From positions 13,095,501 through 13,159,500 of the forward strand of contig NC_077247.1 in assembly GCF_947179165.1 (NCBI RefSeq): a DNA stretch of 64,000 nucleotides. The letters are read 5' to 3'. The stretch comes from Solanum dulcamara (taxonomy: Eukaryota; Streptophyta; Magnoliopsida; Solanales; Solanaceae). Below, piece by piece: positions 33,621 through 44,900 of the stretch; the first letter of the stretch is position 1; every line of letters starts with the position of its first letter. A program made the position numbers and the translations under genes. The notes below the pieces were generated by a model that was given only the letters and a program-made list of their open reading frames with translations, ran no database searches and was not told the DNA's origin.

Positions 33621-34001
33621 TATTAGGACACATAGTCCATAATATCTCTCTGCATACCACTCTACTAATAATACTTCCTCAAATCACGATACATCTTTGG
33701 TACGCCTTGATGAATAGATTATCTAGAATTATTGGCCTTGCAAAGAATCAACTGAATCAAGTTTCCAACTTTAGGAACACAAATATGAGCAATCAAACCT
33801 CAAAACACCATCCGCATCTAAGGCGTCTTGCTAATCATCACCTCAAAATACCCATTCTCAAAGAGATACCAACGCATCATCATCAAATTTTTGACCACAA
33901 ATCCACTCCAAAAGACACGATTGAACTCTAACATAAGCTAGAATCCACCTTAAATTTGAAATATCAAGGTGAATCATCCCATTGGTTAATGACGGGATGT
34001 C
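33621..34001 (-). pseudogene. Integrase zinc-binding (HHCC) region of element I, degraded
   Basis: Lies between RNase H and the integrase core, as expected for gypsy pol. I see only short matching pieces; no complete HHCC motif survives. Confidence 0.5.
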
Positions 34002-34390
34002 CTAAGCCATACCTAAAAGAAAGTCTAGACTAACCATACTTATCGCCTTCTTGCTTAAGGCATTCTCTACCACATTCGCATTATCCGGATGGTATAGAAT
34101 AGAGTGGTCATAGTCCTTCAGAAGCTCAATCCACCTATGTTGCCTTGAATTTGAGGTCTTTATAGCCCATAATATACTACAAACTAATGTGACCAGTATA
34201 GATCTCATATTTGACACTACATAGGTAATGCCTCCAAATCTTGAGTGCAAAAACTACTACTGCCAACGCTAATCTATGAGTGGGGTAGTTGTGCTTGTAC
34301 TCCTTAAGTTTTCTTGATGCATAAGCAACGAAACATCTCCACTACATCAACTCAAAACCCACCCTTTGCTGGATGCATCACAATACATGG
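34002..34390 (-). pseudogene. RNase H domain of element I
   Basis: RNase H degrades the RNA template during reverse transcription. Minus strand 34002-34250 gives RQHRWIELLKDYDHSILYHP then NANVVENALSKKA, the well-conserved C-terminal part of gypsy RNase H, including the ADALS-type motif changed to ENALS. The catalytic front half (34250-34390) is present only in broken frames. Confidence 0.82.
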
Positions 34391-34767
34391 TGAAGCCTTT
34401 GCCTAAACTAGAAGCATCAGAATAGGAGCGGTATTGAGCAACTCCTTAAGCTTCAGAAGGCTCAACTCGCTCGTATATGACCACACAAAAGGAATGTCAA
34501 GGCGAGTCAACTGATTCAAAAGAATTGCAATGGAACAGAAATACTCTACAAAATACATGTAGTAACTAGCTAACCCAACGAAACTCCGAATCTCAATAAC
34601 CAAGGTGGATCAAATCCAATCACGAATAGCCTCAATCTTTGTCGGGTAAACCATAATGCCATCTTTGGATATCACATGCCCCAAGAATACTACAAACTCA
34701 AACCAAAACTCACACTTTCAGTACTTACCATAAAGTAGTTGATCTCTTAAAGTTTTAAGCACAATCC
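34391..34767 (-). pseudogene. Reverse transcriptase connection region of element I
   Basis: Minus strand 34403-34603 gives EIRSFVGLASYYMYFVEYFC, SIAILLNQLTR, FVWSYTSELSLLKLKELL and TAPIL, the thumb/connection segment of gypsy RT with its FLGL-x-YYR-type motif slightly changed. Confidence 0.85.
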
Positions 34768-35230
34768 TCATATGTTGCTCATGCTCTTCCCTGCTCCTGA
34801 GTACACCAAAATGTCATCAATAAACACAATGATGAAAGAGTTGATATAACGCTTGAACACACGCATCATCAACTTAATAAATTTCGATAGGCAAATGGTT
34901 AGCCCAAAAGACATCACTAGGAAGTCATAATAGCCATAATAAGTCGTAAATGTCGCCTTAGGGATGTTCGTCACCCTAATCCTCAACAGATGGTAACCAA
35001 AAATCAAATCAATCTTAGAAAATACTGTAGAACCCTAAAGTTGGTCAAACAAATCATCAATACGAGGCATAGGATACCAATTCTTCAATTTCACCTTTTT
35101 AGTTGTCTATAATTGATACACATGTACATAGAGTCATTCTTCTTCTTCATAAACAAGATCGGAGTGCCCCATGGTGAAACATTATTCTAATGAATTCCTT
35201 ACCCAAGAGATACTAAAGCTGAACGATGAG
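34768..35230 (-). pseudogene. Reverse transcriptase palm of element I
   Basis: Copies element RNA into DNA. Minus strand 34768-35007 gives 79 residues with KATFTTYYGYYDFLVMSFGL and, at residues 62-70, FIDDILVYS, the gypsy form of the catalytic [YF]xDD box. Both Asp residues are kept, although the family's usual NAP (Ala-Pro) after the GL is replaced. The fingers region to 35230 is in broken frames, with stops. The domain order (protease, RT, RNase H, integrase) with integrase last identifies Ty3/gypsy and not copia. Confidence 0.92.
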
Positions 35231-35416
35231 CTCTTTGAGCTATGCATGGTCATACAATAAGGTAGAATAAAGATAACATAAGTGATTGACTCATGTTTAA
35301 CAGAAAAGTCAATATCACGCTCTTGGAGAAGGCTAGGTAGGTCAGTAGGAAATACATCTATGAATTCTCACATAATAGAGACTGAATCAACTGTAGGGAC
35401 CTCCCTACTAAAATCC
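35231..35416 (-). pseudogene. Protease-RT linker of element I
   Basis: Connects the protease and RT fragments. No motif beyond short matching stretches, with frame breaks. Confidence 0.45.
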
Positions 35417-35860
35417 TCACATATGCCAAATAAGCCAAAACCCACTAGTTACTTGCCTCAAACCCCAACCATAAGAAATAACACTAGTTGTCAAGTAACT
35501 AAAAGAGCCCATCCACAAAACCAGAGGGATACTAGGCATGACTAATGTAACATTCTTAGCATAACAATCCAAGACCGCACAATAGGGAGATAACCAGTCC
35601 ATGCCCAAAATAACATCAAAATAAATTTTATTCAATAAAATAAGATCAGCCCGAGTGCCACACTAGTCACCAAATAAGATCTAAATACCTGATCCACTAC
35701 TAAAGACTCACCCACAGGGGTTGAAACATGCAACGACACTGATAAAGTTGCAAAAAATATACCTTACTAAGCAGTATAATACACATATTTATAAAAGAAT
35801 GTAGAACCCATATCAATTAAAGTCGAGGTTGTTGATGGAAAATAAGAATCATAACTGTGA
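35417..35860 (-). pseudogene. Aspartic protease of element I
   Basis: Minus strand 35417-35635 gives FDVILGMDWLSPYCAVLDC and LGxDW-flanking residues. FDVILGMDWL is a hallmark of plant gypsy proteases, downstream of the catalytic D-[ST]-G loop. The loop region (35640-35860) contains stops, and I could not read it in one frame. Protease would process Gag-Pol. Confidence 0.82.
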
Positions 35861-36398
35861 TGACATCATCTGATGCCTCAGCCTCCGCCCTTGCTAGAGC
35901 TGTATAAAAATAGCCATGTCTACCTCTGGTCTGAGTGTCTAACCTACCATCTGACCTACCTCCCCGGGGTCCTCCTTGAGCCCCTTGGCTACCATCATGT
36001 TAGTCCTAACCTAGAGCACCACCTCTAGTCGGGAGGTGCTACTGATAAAACTTATTATGCTGACTGTGGAGTATGTGCAATCATCCCATGTTGGGACACA
36101 TCTTACACTAGTGGCCTAGCTCGCCATAATCAAATATACCCTATAAAGCCCGACCCTATGAAGATAGGGTACCACAGCCTAAACAACTTGAATGTGATTC
36201 CTTAGAACTATGTTCTGCACCAGAACCACCACAGCTATACTGCTCGCTCTCTGTGGTCTAGAGTTCTTCCTGAACAAGCTAGATAGACTAGCCCTGTTGC
36301 TAGTAGCAAAGGCGAGGCCTATCATAGTAGTTCTTGCCCCTAAAATGAGAACCATAATAACTGCCCTAGTGATGAGCCCTCTAATCGCTGCCCCTTTT
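35861..36398 (-). pseudogene. Gag C-terminus with degraded zinc knuckle, element I
   Basis: At about 36085-36125 on the minus strand the text reads FDYGELGH, a stop, then CKMCP. That is a CxxCxxxxHxxxxC nucleic-acid-binding knuckle in which a Cys is replaced by Tyr and a stop has appeared. To its right is Arg/Gly/Gln/Ser-rich coding texture usual before the knuckle. The N-terminal part of gag is missing because LTR A3 begins at 36399. Confidence 0.72.
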
Positions 36399-39300
36399 TG
36401 TCACAACTCGACCTATTGAGTCATGATGGTACCTACTATAACCCACAAGTAGGTAAGACGATCGTATTCTGGAACATCAAATAATGGAAGTGAGGGTAGA
36501 AACTAATAGTACTAAAAACAATAACAGGAACAACAGTAATAACCGAAAGCACAACGAATAACATATAAAACAAAATATAAGATCCCTCCCAGAATTTTGA
36601 AGTCACAAGTACAGAGCTACTAGAAAATATGGATACAAGTCCCAAAAGTGGACCACAAAAATAAAGATTGTCTCAAAAAGCAAAAGAAAAGTCAAATATG
36701 TACAAATGGACAAGAGCAGATCCCAAAAAGCTAAGTGCTCACCTTCGTCTCCATTGCAGACTACAGCTGGCCCGAATCGGTACTGGTAACTGGTGGTCGA
36801 ACCTACATCACAAAAACAGATACAAAGTATAGTATGAGTACTAAAACAACAAGTGCTCAGTAGGCATCATAGGCCAACTGAGCTTGTCAAGTAAAAACAA
36901 TAAGGAAAGATAGAATCTGAGATAAATAACTAAATGAGGTAGAAAAATAAAGAGATGTATACGAGTGTAAAGGAATTAAAGGAACTAAGTACGACTATCT
37001 AAACATATCTGGACCCCATAAGCCCAAAAGGTACACCCATTCAAAAGTTTAAATAAAAATTCAAGTGGACCCCCATAAGTCTGATGGGTACACAGAATTG
37101 CTAAAACTACTAAGAATGAGAAATAGTGAGTTCAGAGCCAGAAAAGCATAGGCTAGACCTCAAACCACGAGTATACCCCAAGTAACACCCAATATCCAAT
37201 AGTAATAGCCCAACTAAGAAGTCCAGCACCCGGACCTCGAACTGCAGATGAATCTCGAAGGGGAAAGTAAGTAGAAATCTCCAAGTAGTCAATATGGTTG
37301 GCTCAGATAAGAAGTCCAGTGCCCGAACCACAAAATGTAAATAATTCTCAAAGGAAAAAGAGTTTGGATCAGATAAGTCACCTCAGAGAGGGTAAGTGGG
37401 AAACATGACCAGATCTTGAATATGCAATGATAGCAGCTACTAAATAATACCATGTCATGTCATCATCGTGAAACCACCATGGATTGACTTCCACTCTTAG
37501 ATAATCACTTTAGCACTTGAAGCTTGACCCATACTCTAACCTCAATTGCCAAAAAAGGCCCAAAAGCTCCAATCATCCACAAATGATCCAAAAGTGGAGG
37601 TAAAGAGGGTAGAAGGTCATCAGCCTAAGGCAATGCCTAATAGACACTCAAACCACCATAACCAGGTTTGTTATTCCAGTCTACAGAGAGTTAAACTGTC
37701 CGAATCAATGTCAGAGTAAATACGATACCTAAAGGCTCCAATTATCGCAATTCTATGGCAACACTAGTCTAAGCCTAGACTAAGGACAACATACTCATAT
37801 TCAATAGAAGATAGTAATTATCAAGTCCACAAGGTATGGATGATTAGAGTTAAACAACAGCATGCTCACAAGTACCCGATACTACCCAAAATAACCTAAA
37901 ACATGATTTCTATACTACCAAGCATGCTCAATCACCTAACCAACCCAAATTCTACATAATCCTCATTCTATCACATAATCAAGTTCAGTTTAGAAAGAGG
38001 AAAGTTGTAGCCTACCTATAGGCCGATCACGCGCACTTCAAAATTAAAGAACCAAAACTTTCCCTTTTAGAACGGCCTCTAAACGCTGCTATGCTAACAA
38101 AAATAGGTACACAACATCAATACGGTCATTTTGATACTAAAATACTAAAAATATAGTCGGACCAATTTTTAGTCAAAAATAAGAATATAGGAACTGCTTT
38201 GGTAATTTTGGAATTGACTCTGTGAAAAGGTCTCAAATACCTCCCCTAACTTGTGTTCTAAAATGGAACACAATTAGGGGTTCGAAATAGCCTAAACACG
38301 AACATGCAATAAAAACCCAATCTTTAGCTTAATCATCAAAAATGGCAATAACTAATACTGGAAATATACCTCTAATGAAGCCTCCCCAACATTTCCAAAG
38401 CTTCCCACACATTCTCCTAGAAATTCCCCACTATCCAAGCTTTGAATAACTCCAAACGGACTTAAATTGAGTGAGTTATGAAGTTTGGAACTTTGGGAAA
38501 TGATCTGAATTCGTGCTTAGTCTCCATTAAAAGACCAGGGATTTACCATCTAACAACGCGACTACAGTTTCCCGCCAACGTAGAGGAGAAGATCCTAAGC
38601 CTTCACAAATGGGGAGGATCCTCGGTGAACGTGGAAGGCAAGGCCACAGACCTCTACGAATGCGGAGGCTTCGCGCAAATGCGGAGACCAAATGGGCAAG
38701 CCACCGCGAACACGGCCCAGGCCCTATGTACACGGAGATTATAGTCACTGACTTCCATAAATGTTGCCTGAGGCCGGTGAATGTGAATGTCAAATGGACC
38801 CTGTACCAGCACTCCTGCAACATGGGTTTTTAGCATTGTCTAAGTCTCCGATGAAGTGCTCGAGATTCGCTTGAAACCCCGTGCGCGCAAACAGAATATG
38901 CTATCCCACCAAATTCGATGTTTCGAACCCAATGGCATATTTGAAATTTCCATACAAGGTCATTTTAATAAAAAATAGGTCCCACACATAATTATCATTT
39001 TTATCCAAATTTCACAAAGGGCCTCAAAATTAGATTAGAAGCCTCGAGAAGCGCACGATAGTTCTAGACCAAACTCAACATTCCAGAAATAACCGTGCTG
39101 ACAGATTTTTCATCCTAGTGCATTTTTCAAGAATGTTGACCAAAGTCAAACTTAGGTCAAGATTAAAAGGCTAAAATTCCAAATGGTCCCAAACTCGCAT
39201 CGAATGCCTCGATACATGTGTTGACCATGCTAGTAGCATAATTTGGCCATTTTAGAGCTGACGAACCCGTAAGAATTTTGTTCTGAGATTTTTTACCTAA

Positions 39301-39495
39301 TGTTATGACTGAAATCAACTTTTTAGGTATCAAAAGCTCCAAAATAAGAAAACAGGCTTAAACCTGAAATAAACGACCAAGCGACCAAACAATTAGTGCT
39401 AGTAAGTCATATATGACTTGGGGTTTCTATAGGAATTCTCTAAGCAATGAAATGAATGCGTTAACTTAAAAATAAACTGGAGGGTCATTAGAACA
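36399..39495 (-). mobile_element. 3' LTR A3 of element H, minus orientation
   Basis: 3.1 kb, from TGTCACAACTCG (36399) to ATTAGAACA (39495), that is TGTTCTAATG..CGAGTTGTGACA on the minus strand. Chromovirus pol lies beyond its right edge, so it is the 3' LTR of a minus-strand element, here called H, which lies against the gag of element I. Array-type units lie near 37160-37340, and a dyad-word island of CGCGAA, CGGAGGC and GAACACGG words lies at 38560-38770. Open frames near 38478-38836 are products of that island. Confidence 0.82.
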
Positions 39496-39621
39496 TCCAC
39501 TACTAAAAGAACTTCTATCCATGAAAGTAAAAGTCAAGTACGTGAAGGCTCAAATAAACCAGGTAGCCTCCTCAACTGGATGATGCCGTAAATAGACCAT
39601 AACCACAAGAGTGGCTTTGGA
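39496..39621 (-). other. 3' untranslated remnant of element H
   Basis: Between chromodomain remnant and LTR. The expected polypurine tract is not clearly preserved; the best purine run on the minus strand is around 39496-39520. Confidence 0.45.
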
Positions 39622-40237
39622 TCACAACTGCCTCACATCTTTGGTTGATATGGCAATTGGATTCTCAATAAAGGTCAGATGGTCATCTAACTCAACTAAA
39701 TCATACTGAAGCACATGTGACTCAACTGGAACATATCGACGCAAAATCGAAACATGAAAAATTAGAAAAATAGGTGAAAAGTTTGGAGGAAAAACTAACT
39801 GATAGGCCACATCACCAACTGTCCTCAGAATCTCAAAAGGCCTAATATAACTACGTCTAAGCTTGCCCCGACTCCCAAATCTCATTACACCCTTCATGGA
39901 CGATACTCGGAGGAACACTCTGTCACCAATAGCAAATCTCAATGCTCAACGCCTATGATCAGTATAATTCTGATGTCTAGTCTAAGTTGTCTTGAGCCTA
40001 TCTTAAATCACCCTCACATGATCTAAGGTCTCCTGAATCAAATATGTACCACGTGGCCTTGTCTTTGTAGACTCAAATGAACTAACTGGAGAGTGACAAA
40101 CCCTATTGTATAAGGCCTCAAACAAGGCCATCTAAAACTAGAGTGATATTTGTTGTTGTACGCAAACTCCTCCAAAGGCAAGAACTTGTCCCACTAAGCC
40201 CTAAAATCCAAAACATAGGGCTGCAACCTAGCCTCAA
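39622..40237 (-). pseudogene. Integrase C-terminal domain and chromodomain of element H
   Basis: Minus strand 39622-39942 gives 106 residues: FAIGDRVFLRVSSMKGVMRF, GSRGKLRRSYIRPFEIL, VGDVAYQL, then FHVSILRRYVP and LVELDDHLTFIENPIAI. This is the GKLxPRYIGP/AYxLxLP/HVSMLRRY series at the end of chromovirus integrase followed by the start of the chromodomain, which tethers integration to heterochromatin. 39943-40237 is degraded integrase in broken frames. A solo LTR interrupts the gene at 40238; it resumes at 43774. Confidence 0.88.
40233..40237. repeat. Target site duplication CTCAA, left
   Basis: CTCAA precedes the LTR start TGTCATGCCC and recurs at 43769-43773. Confidence 0.85.
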
Positions 40238-43200
40238 TGTCATGCCCTAGGAGGGTACCCTAGACATAATCGGTACTCAGAAACCATTTCTGGCTCCCAA
40301 GCGAACCACATAGCCTGATCACATATCCATCCATTCATTCAATTAGCGGAAGGCAAAATAATAAAGAGAATATTCGGTGGGAAACTCAAACATCAGTCTA
40401 ACTCAAAGAATAAAGGCCATGGGCCAACAAATCAACTCTAATATTTGTCATTATAAATAGTTTGACAAGAATAATTTAAGAAAAGAAATACTCAATCGAC
40501 ACATCACTATTTAGTCTATGAAGCCTCTATCACTACTATCTAATTGGTGCCAATGACATGTTCATGGCTACCTCAAATAAAAATAAAGGAGCTAACTCGA
40601 TGTAAGAATACACAAACGGTGTCCTCCAAATGTAGGGGAGGACTCACCAATACGTTGAGTGCAAATAGATCCCCAATGATGCTCCTATTGACGATCTCAT
40701 AAACCTGTCTCTGCATCATGAAACAATGCAGGCCAAATGGCGTCAGTACGTGGAATGTACTGGTATGTAAAATGGCAGAATAGAACATACCTCAAGGAAG
40801 AATAACATCGGTCCACATACCTCAAATTAGAAAGATAAAAGGGACTCAAATAATGCGTCGTAAATCTAAAGTAAGGATACAGTTTAGACAGAGACCAATC
40901 ATATACCATACAATCCAATCCAATTATGTATAATACAGTTCAATCAAATCATTTACAATTCGATCCCTTTCAATCATGTACAATCCGATTATATACACTC
41001 AACTCAACAATCAACTCAATAATCAAATCTAATCTAGTCACATACCATTTTATTCAATCTAATCACAATTCATCAAATCTAATCCGACCATATACAATCA
41101 ACTCAACATTCAACTCAACCATCAGCTCAAAGGACTCAACTCAGTAATTATGCAAATTAAATTATGCAACGTTTTACAATTCAACTCAAAGGACTCGACT
41201 AAATAAATATGTAACAACTCACTCAAGTGTCTTAAGTCTAACAAAAAATACTTTAGACAGGACCAACTCATAACCCACTCAACTCAACTGACTCGAAGCA
41301 CTATCAAGACCTAAATGGGAGTTTCTCTTATCCGACAACCATCACTTATGAGCAAGTGATAGTACAACAATCAGACGTCGTTGCCACGTCCGTCCATACC
41401 TTTCCAGGGCTTGAACGCCTCCCTAATCATGGATACCATCGATTAGTCAAGTCCTATCATTTCAAGACAATAAAAATGGGAAACATCCGACTTTAATGGT
41501 TCAATCCCACGGGAAGCATCCAACTTTAATGGTTCCATCCCTACCTACGTTGGCAGCGTAGTTTCTGGGGTTCGAGTATGGACTATACTCTCGCCCGCTT
41601 CGGTGCTCGATACTCCTCCCATGACTCCATGCTCATAAGACTCCCTCCAATCATCTCAAACAAGCCCTCACAGCTAGTTTCATGTGGAACATTACCACCT
41701 CATCAACTCTGTTCTCATTCTTAACTCAATTTAAGTCATAATGGCAAGTCTCATTGGACTCTTTTCAAAACTCAACTCAAATCATCAAACTCTTCTCTTT
41801 AAAACTTGTACAATCTCAACTCGATGAATGCAGAAAATATTATGTACGTTAAAACATAATTTCAACCCCTCAACTCAAACTCAAAATAGATACTTTAATG
41901 TAAAAATACTCAACTCATTTAAAGGCTCCTCATACTCAACTCATACTTAAACTCCTTTCTAAATCAAAGATGAAACTAATAATTCCTTAGACTCAAAATA
42001 GCGTGTAAATGGTTTATGCAAAAAGGTTCACAAATAATTTATTTAAAGCTCATACTCAAAAGATAATTTATTTTCAAAATATTCCTAAGACTCCAATCAA
42101 CTCAAATTATGAACATCACATACCACAAAATCACATTAGACTCCAATCCACTTCATCACATAACATCCTCATCAATATACCTCTTCATCAATCATTCTAC
42201 ACATATTAAATAAGCACCATTCACGTCATCACTCACATCGTCATCAAAACATCATCATCACATCATCATCATATATTATCATTTACATCATCATCAAACA
42301 TTATCATCATATCATTGTCAAGCATCATCATCACATCAATCATCAAACATCTACATCCAAAATCCTTATTTTAGTCATATGTTTATTTTATAAAAGCAAA
42401 GGGACATTCTTAACTAACGAATTCATTCTTTTCATTCCAATCAATACATATATACACACAACTATCCATCTCAACCTCAAGACATTTATGACAAGAAATC
42501 TCATCTTGGGTTCATGTGAATGAAACATGAACCCATACTCTCAAAAAAACTCAACTCAAGAATATCGTCAATACCTATAAATCTATATACAAAGATACAT
42601 TTGTAGTTAATAATATAAAAAATAACTATTTAGTAACTCAAGTCATTAAAATCATCAATCAACCATTTGTATCTAAAAACATTCCATAGTTTAGGGAAAA
42701 CTTTCAAGAAAACCTTTCTAGAAGGTGCAACTCTTTGACAACTCCTAACCAACACATCTATGGGCATATGGAAGAACTCAATCCATATTTTAGGTTAGCC
42801 TTACATACCTTGTTTGAAGACTTTGAAGAAACCTTGATGTTAGGTCTTCAATGGAAGGCTTGAATTCTTGAAGCTCTTGAACCCTTCTTGTTGGAAATGG
42901 AGAAGAAGAAGAAGAGAGAGAGAGAGAAGCTCCTAGGGCTTTTAGAGAGAGAGTGGAGGCTGAAAATATGATCTCAAAATAGTCTAGGGTGATACATATA
43001 TAATTTGGGTAAGTTCCCAAATTACCCCTCCTCAAAAGTTTTGAAAATAGGCTAAAAATGCACCTGGCGCGATAGTGGCGCATCGCGCCCTTGCAGTTCC
43101 AGGCTGATTACGCCTAAAACCTGCACACCTCATAGTGGCATGCCGCGCCAAGGACCAAACTACTAAGGCACATTCTTGGTGCGATAGTGGCGCGTTGCAC

Positions 43201-43768
43201 CCTTACAGCGCCAAGGCCAATATTTTCTGGGTTCTGGAAATTGGCTTGAAAAACCCTGCACACCTTTTAGTGGCGCGTCGCGCCAAAGCCCAAACTACTG
43301 AGGCATATTTCTGGCGCAATAGTGGCGCATCGCGCCACTGTGGCGCCAAGCCTAGTTTTCCAGCAATTGCAACCCAGGCCTGAAAATCTCTACTGTGCTA
43401 GTTCATCTTAGGATCGTCATATCTTTTGACTCTGAACTCCAAAAATTACATTCTTAGTGGCGTTGGAAAGAAGACTCGACGACCTTTAATTTGGTAGGTT
43501 GTGGGCCATCCAGATCATTATATTTCAAAAGATAAGGTCGTTAGAAGTCAACCCCTCATGCGAACTCCTCCTCAAACTTAGCCACGACGAATCCTTTGGC
43601 TTGATTTGGTCCTAGGGGTCCTTCATGACCCCACATCACCTCTAACGCTCTTCAATTACTTAGGAACTCATCCTAACTCATGTGAAAAATTTCAAGTCCT
43701 CCGGTCCGAGTCTGCACTCACGTGAAGAAATATTCGAGTCTTTGCGAAAACATTTCTGGGGTGTCACA
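40238..43768 (-). mobile_element. Solo LTR B2 with CTCAA duplication
   Basis: 3531 bases from TGTCATGCCC to GGGTGTCACA, flanked by CTCAA on both sides and interrupting the integrase gene of element H. Reading across the insertion restores the continuity of the integrase region, which supports the call. No internal region, so a solo LTR. On the minus strand a TATA-like ATATATGT lies near 42990, and a large GGCGCG/CGCGCC dyad island lies upstream at 43064-43350. Same family as B1 and B3. CATCAT-rich microsatellite texture at 42225-42355. Confidence 0.92.
43064..43350 (-). promoter_or_regulatory. GGCGCG/CGCGCC dyad island in LTR B2
   Basis: The words GGCGCG, CGCGCC and GTGGCGC occur repeatedly (for example near 43066, 43081, 43143, 43190, 43272 and 43324), about 75 bases or more upstream, on the minus strand, of the TATA-like site near 42990. 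The open frame 43135-43383 on the plus strand is a by-product. Confidence 0.6.
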
Positions 43769-43773
43769 CTCAA
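43769..43773. repeat. Target site duplication CTCAA, right
   Basis: Second copy of the 5-base duplication of solo LTR B2. Confidence 0.85.
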
Positions 43774-43983
43774 GACCTTGAATAATGTGGATTGACTAAC
43801 CATCAGTCTACGGGTGAAAAGCTGTACTAAATCGACATGGGTACTCAACTCCCCCTGAAAATTCCTCCAAAAGCTTGATGTGAACTGTGAGCCCTGATCT
43901 AAAATAATAGAAACAAGCACACCATGAAGACGAATCACCTCCTGAATATAGATACGGGCTTGATGAGTCAGGAATTTCAACTT
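43774..43983 (-). pseudogene. Integrase core of element H, continued
   Basis: Minus strand gives QARIYIQEVIRLHGVLVSII then LDQGSQFTSSFWRNFQGELS, closely parallel to the integrase core of element I at 33188-33487. The catalytic Asp position of the SDRG motif reads LDQG: Asp kept, Arg changed to Gln. A frameshift follows. Upstream pol is missing; unrelated LTR material begins at about 43984. Confidence 0.85.
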
Positions 43984-44710
43984 AATGGGGCTTAATATCT
44001 AATAAAATAGTGTCCTTCTTGCTTATTGTGTCCAAAACTGAAATTAAAGTGTTGATTTTACATATAAGGGATCAAGGACAAGGCATGGGCACTAATTTGA
44101 AGAAAAGAGCCCAAAAAGTGGCAAAAATAAGAAAACATAGTGTTGGACCTCGCCAAGTGGACCACATAATAGCCAAAGGGGATTGAAAGTTAAGGCGAAC
44201 TAACAAGGAAGGTCGGTGAGCAAGGAGCTTGAAAGGTAACTCGCCAAAGCAGAAGGCGAGCCTTATCGTGCTCGCAGAAAGGAGCTGAACATATTCCCTA
44301 AGTAAAGGAACAAAACAACTAGTGGAATGAGAAAAAGCCCATCCGCCGACTTGGATGGCAAGCTCGACTAAGCTCACCCAAAAGTTCTGCAAATTCCGAG
44401 CAGACTGAGCAGCAAAAACAACCAAGTAGAATTCAAATTGGCGACTCGCTGAATCTGTATGTGATCTCAATCATACTTGCCAACCAGACAGCCTGAGGAC
44501 TGAAAGATTGATGAGATGAAATGCAAGATTCCACTCCCTTTGGTAGTTACCGAACACTTCGACAGGCACGACTAAAGTCGCGAAATCGTCCAGGCATGAC
44601 TTTTTAGCCTATTTTTGGGGAACGTATAAATAGTCTGAAAGAGACAGAATATTGGACTTTTGCACTGCTGTGAACTGAAAGAATAGAACATTCCATTTAC
44701 TTGGGGTAGT
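43984..44710 (+). mobile_element. LTR promoter fragment with GGCGA/TCGCC words and TATA box
   Basis: Words GGCGAG, CTCGCC, GGCGAAC and CGACTCGC recur from 44130 to 44580 and are followed by CGTATAAATAGTC, a good TATA box at 44626-44632. It resembles the piece at 23905-24229. The rest of the LTR is missing. The long minus-strand open frame 44072-44470 shows no known motif and I treat it as chance. Confidence 0.6.
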
Positions 44711-44900
44711 TGTCAAGACTTGACCTCTCGAGTCATGATAACATCTACTATAATCCGTCCAGTAGGTAAGCCAACCCGTATCCCAAAACTGTGAGTAATG
44801 GGATTGAGGATAGAAACTAATAGTACCAAAATAAAAACATGAACAAAAGGAATAGCGGAAGCACACAAATAGCTATATACAAAAAATAATAATATAAGAT
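44711..44900 (-). mobile_element. A-type LTR end, minus orientation
   Basis: TGTCAAGACTTGACC.. to about 44900 matches the left edge of LTR A3 (36399-36590). It could be the remains of the 5' LTR of element H, but no primer site precedes it. Confidence 0.65.

Noticed and set aside
38478..38836. Overlapping open frames on both strands near 38.5-38.8 kb
   Set aside because: They coincide with the GC-rich dyad-word island of LTR A3, which is stop-poor on both strands.
43135..43383. 82-residue Ala/Arg/Lys-rich open frame
   Set aside because: Composed of the GGCGCG dyad words of LTR B2. It has an internal duplication from the words, and no family match.
44072..44470. 132-residue minus-strand open frame, the longest unbroken one outside pol
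   Set aside because: It lies antisense to an LTR promoter fragment and shows no motif. Its length is explained by a GC-rich word region.
30441..44900. Integrated pararetrovirus (caulimovirus) as the source of the RT fragments
   Set aside because: Integrase and chromodomain follow RT and RNase H, and LTRs and initiator-Met primer sites are present. No movement-protein or coat motifs were seen, so these are Ty3/gypsy chromoviruses.
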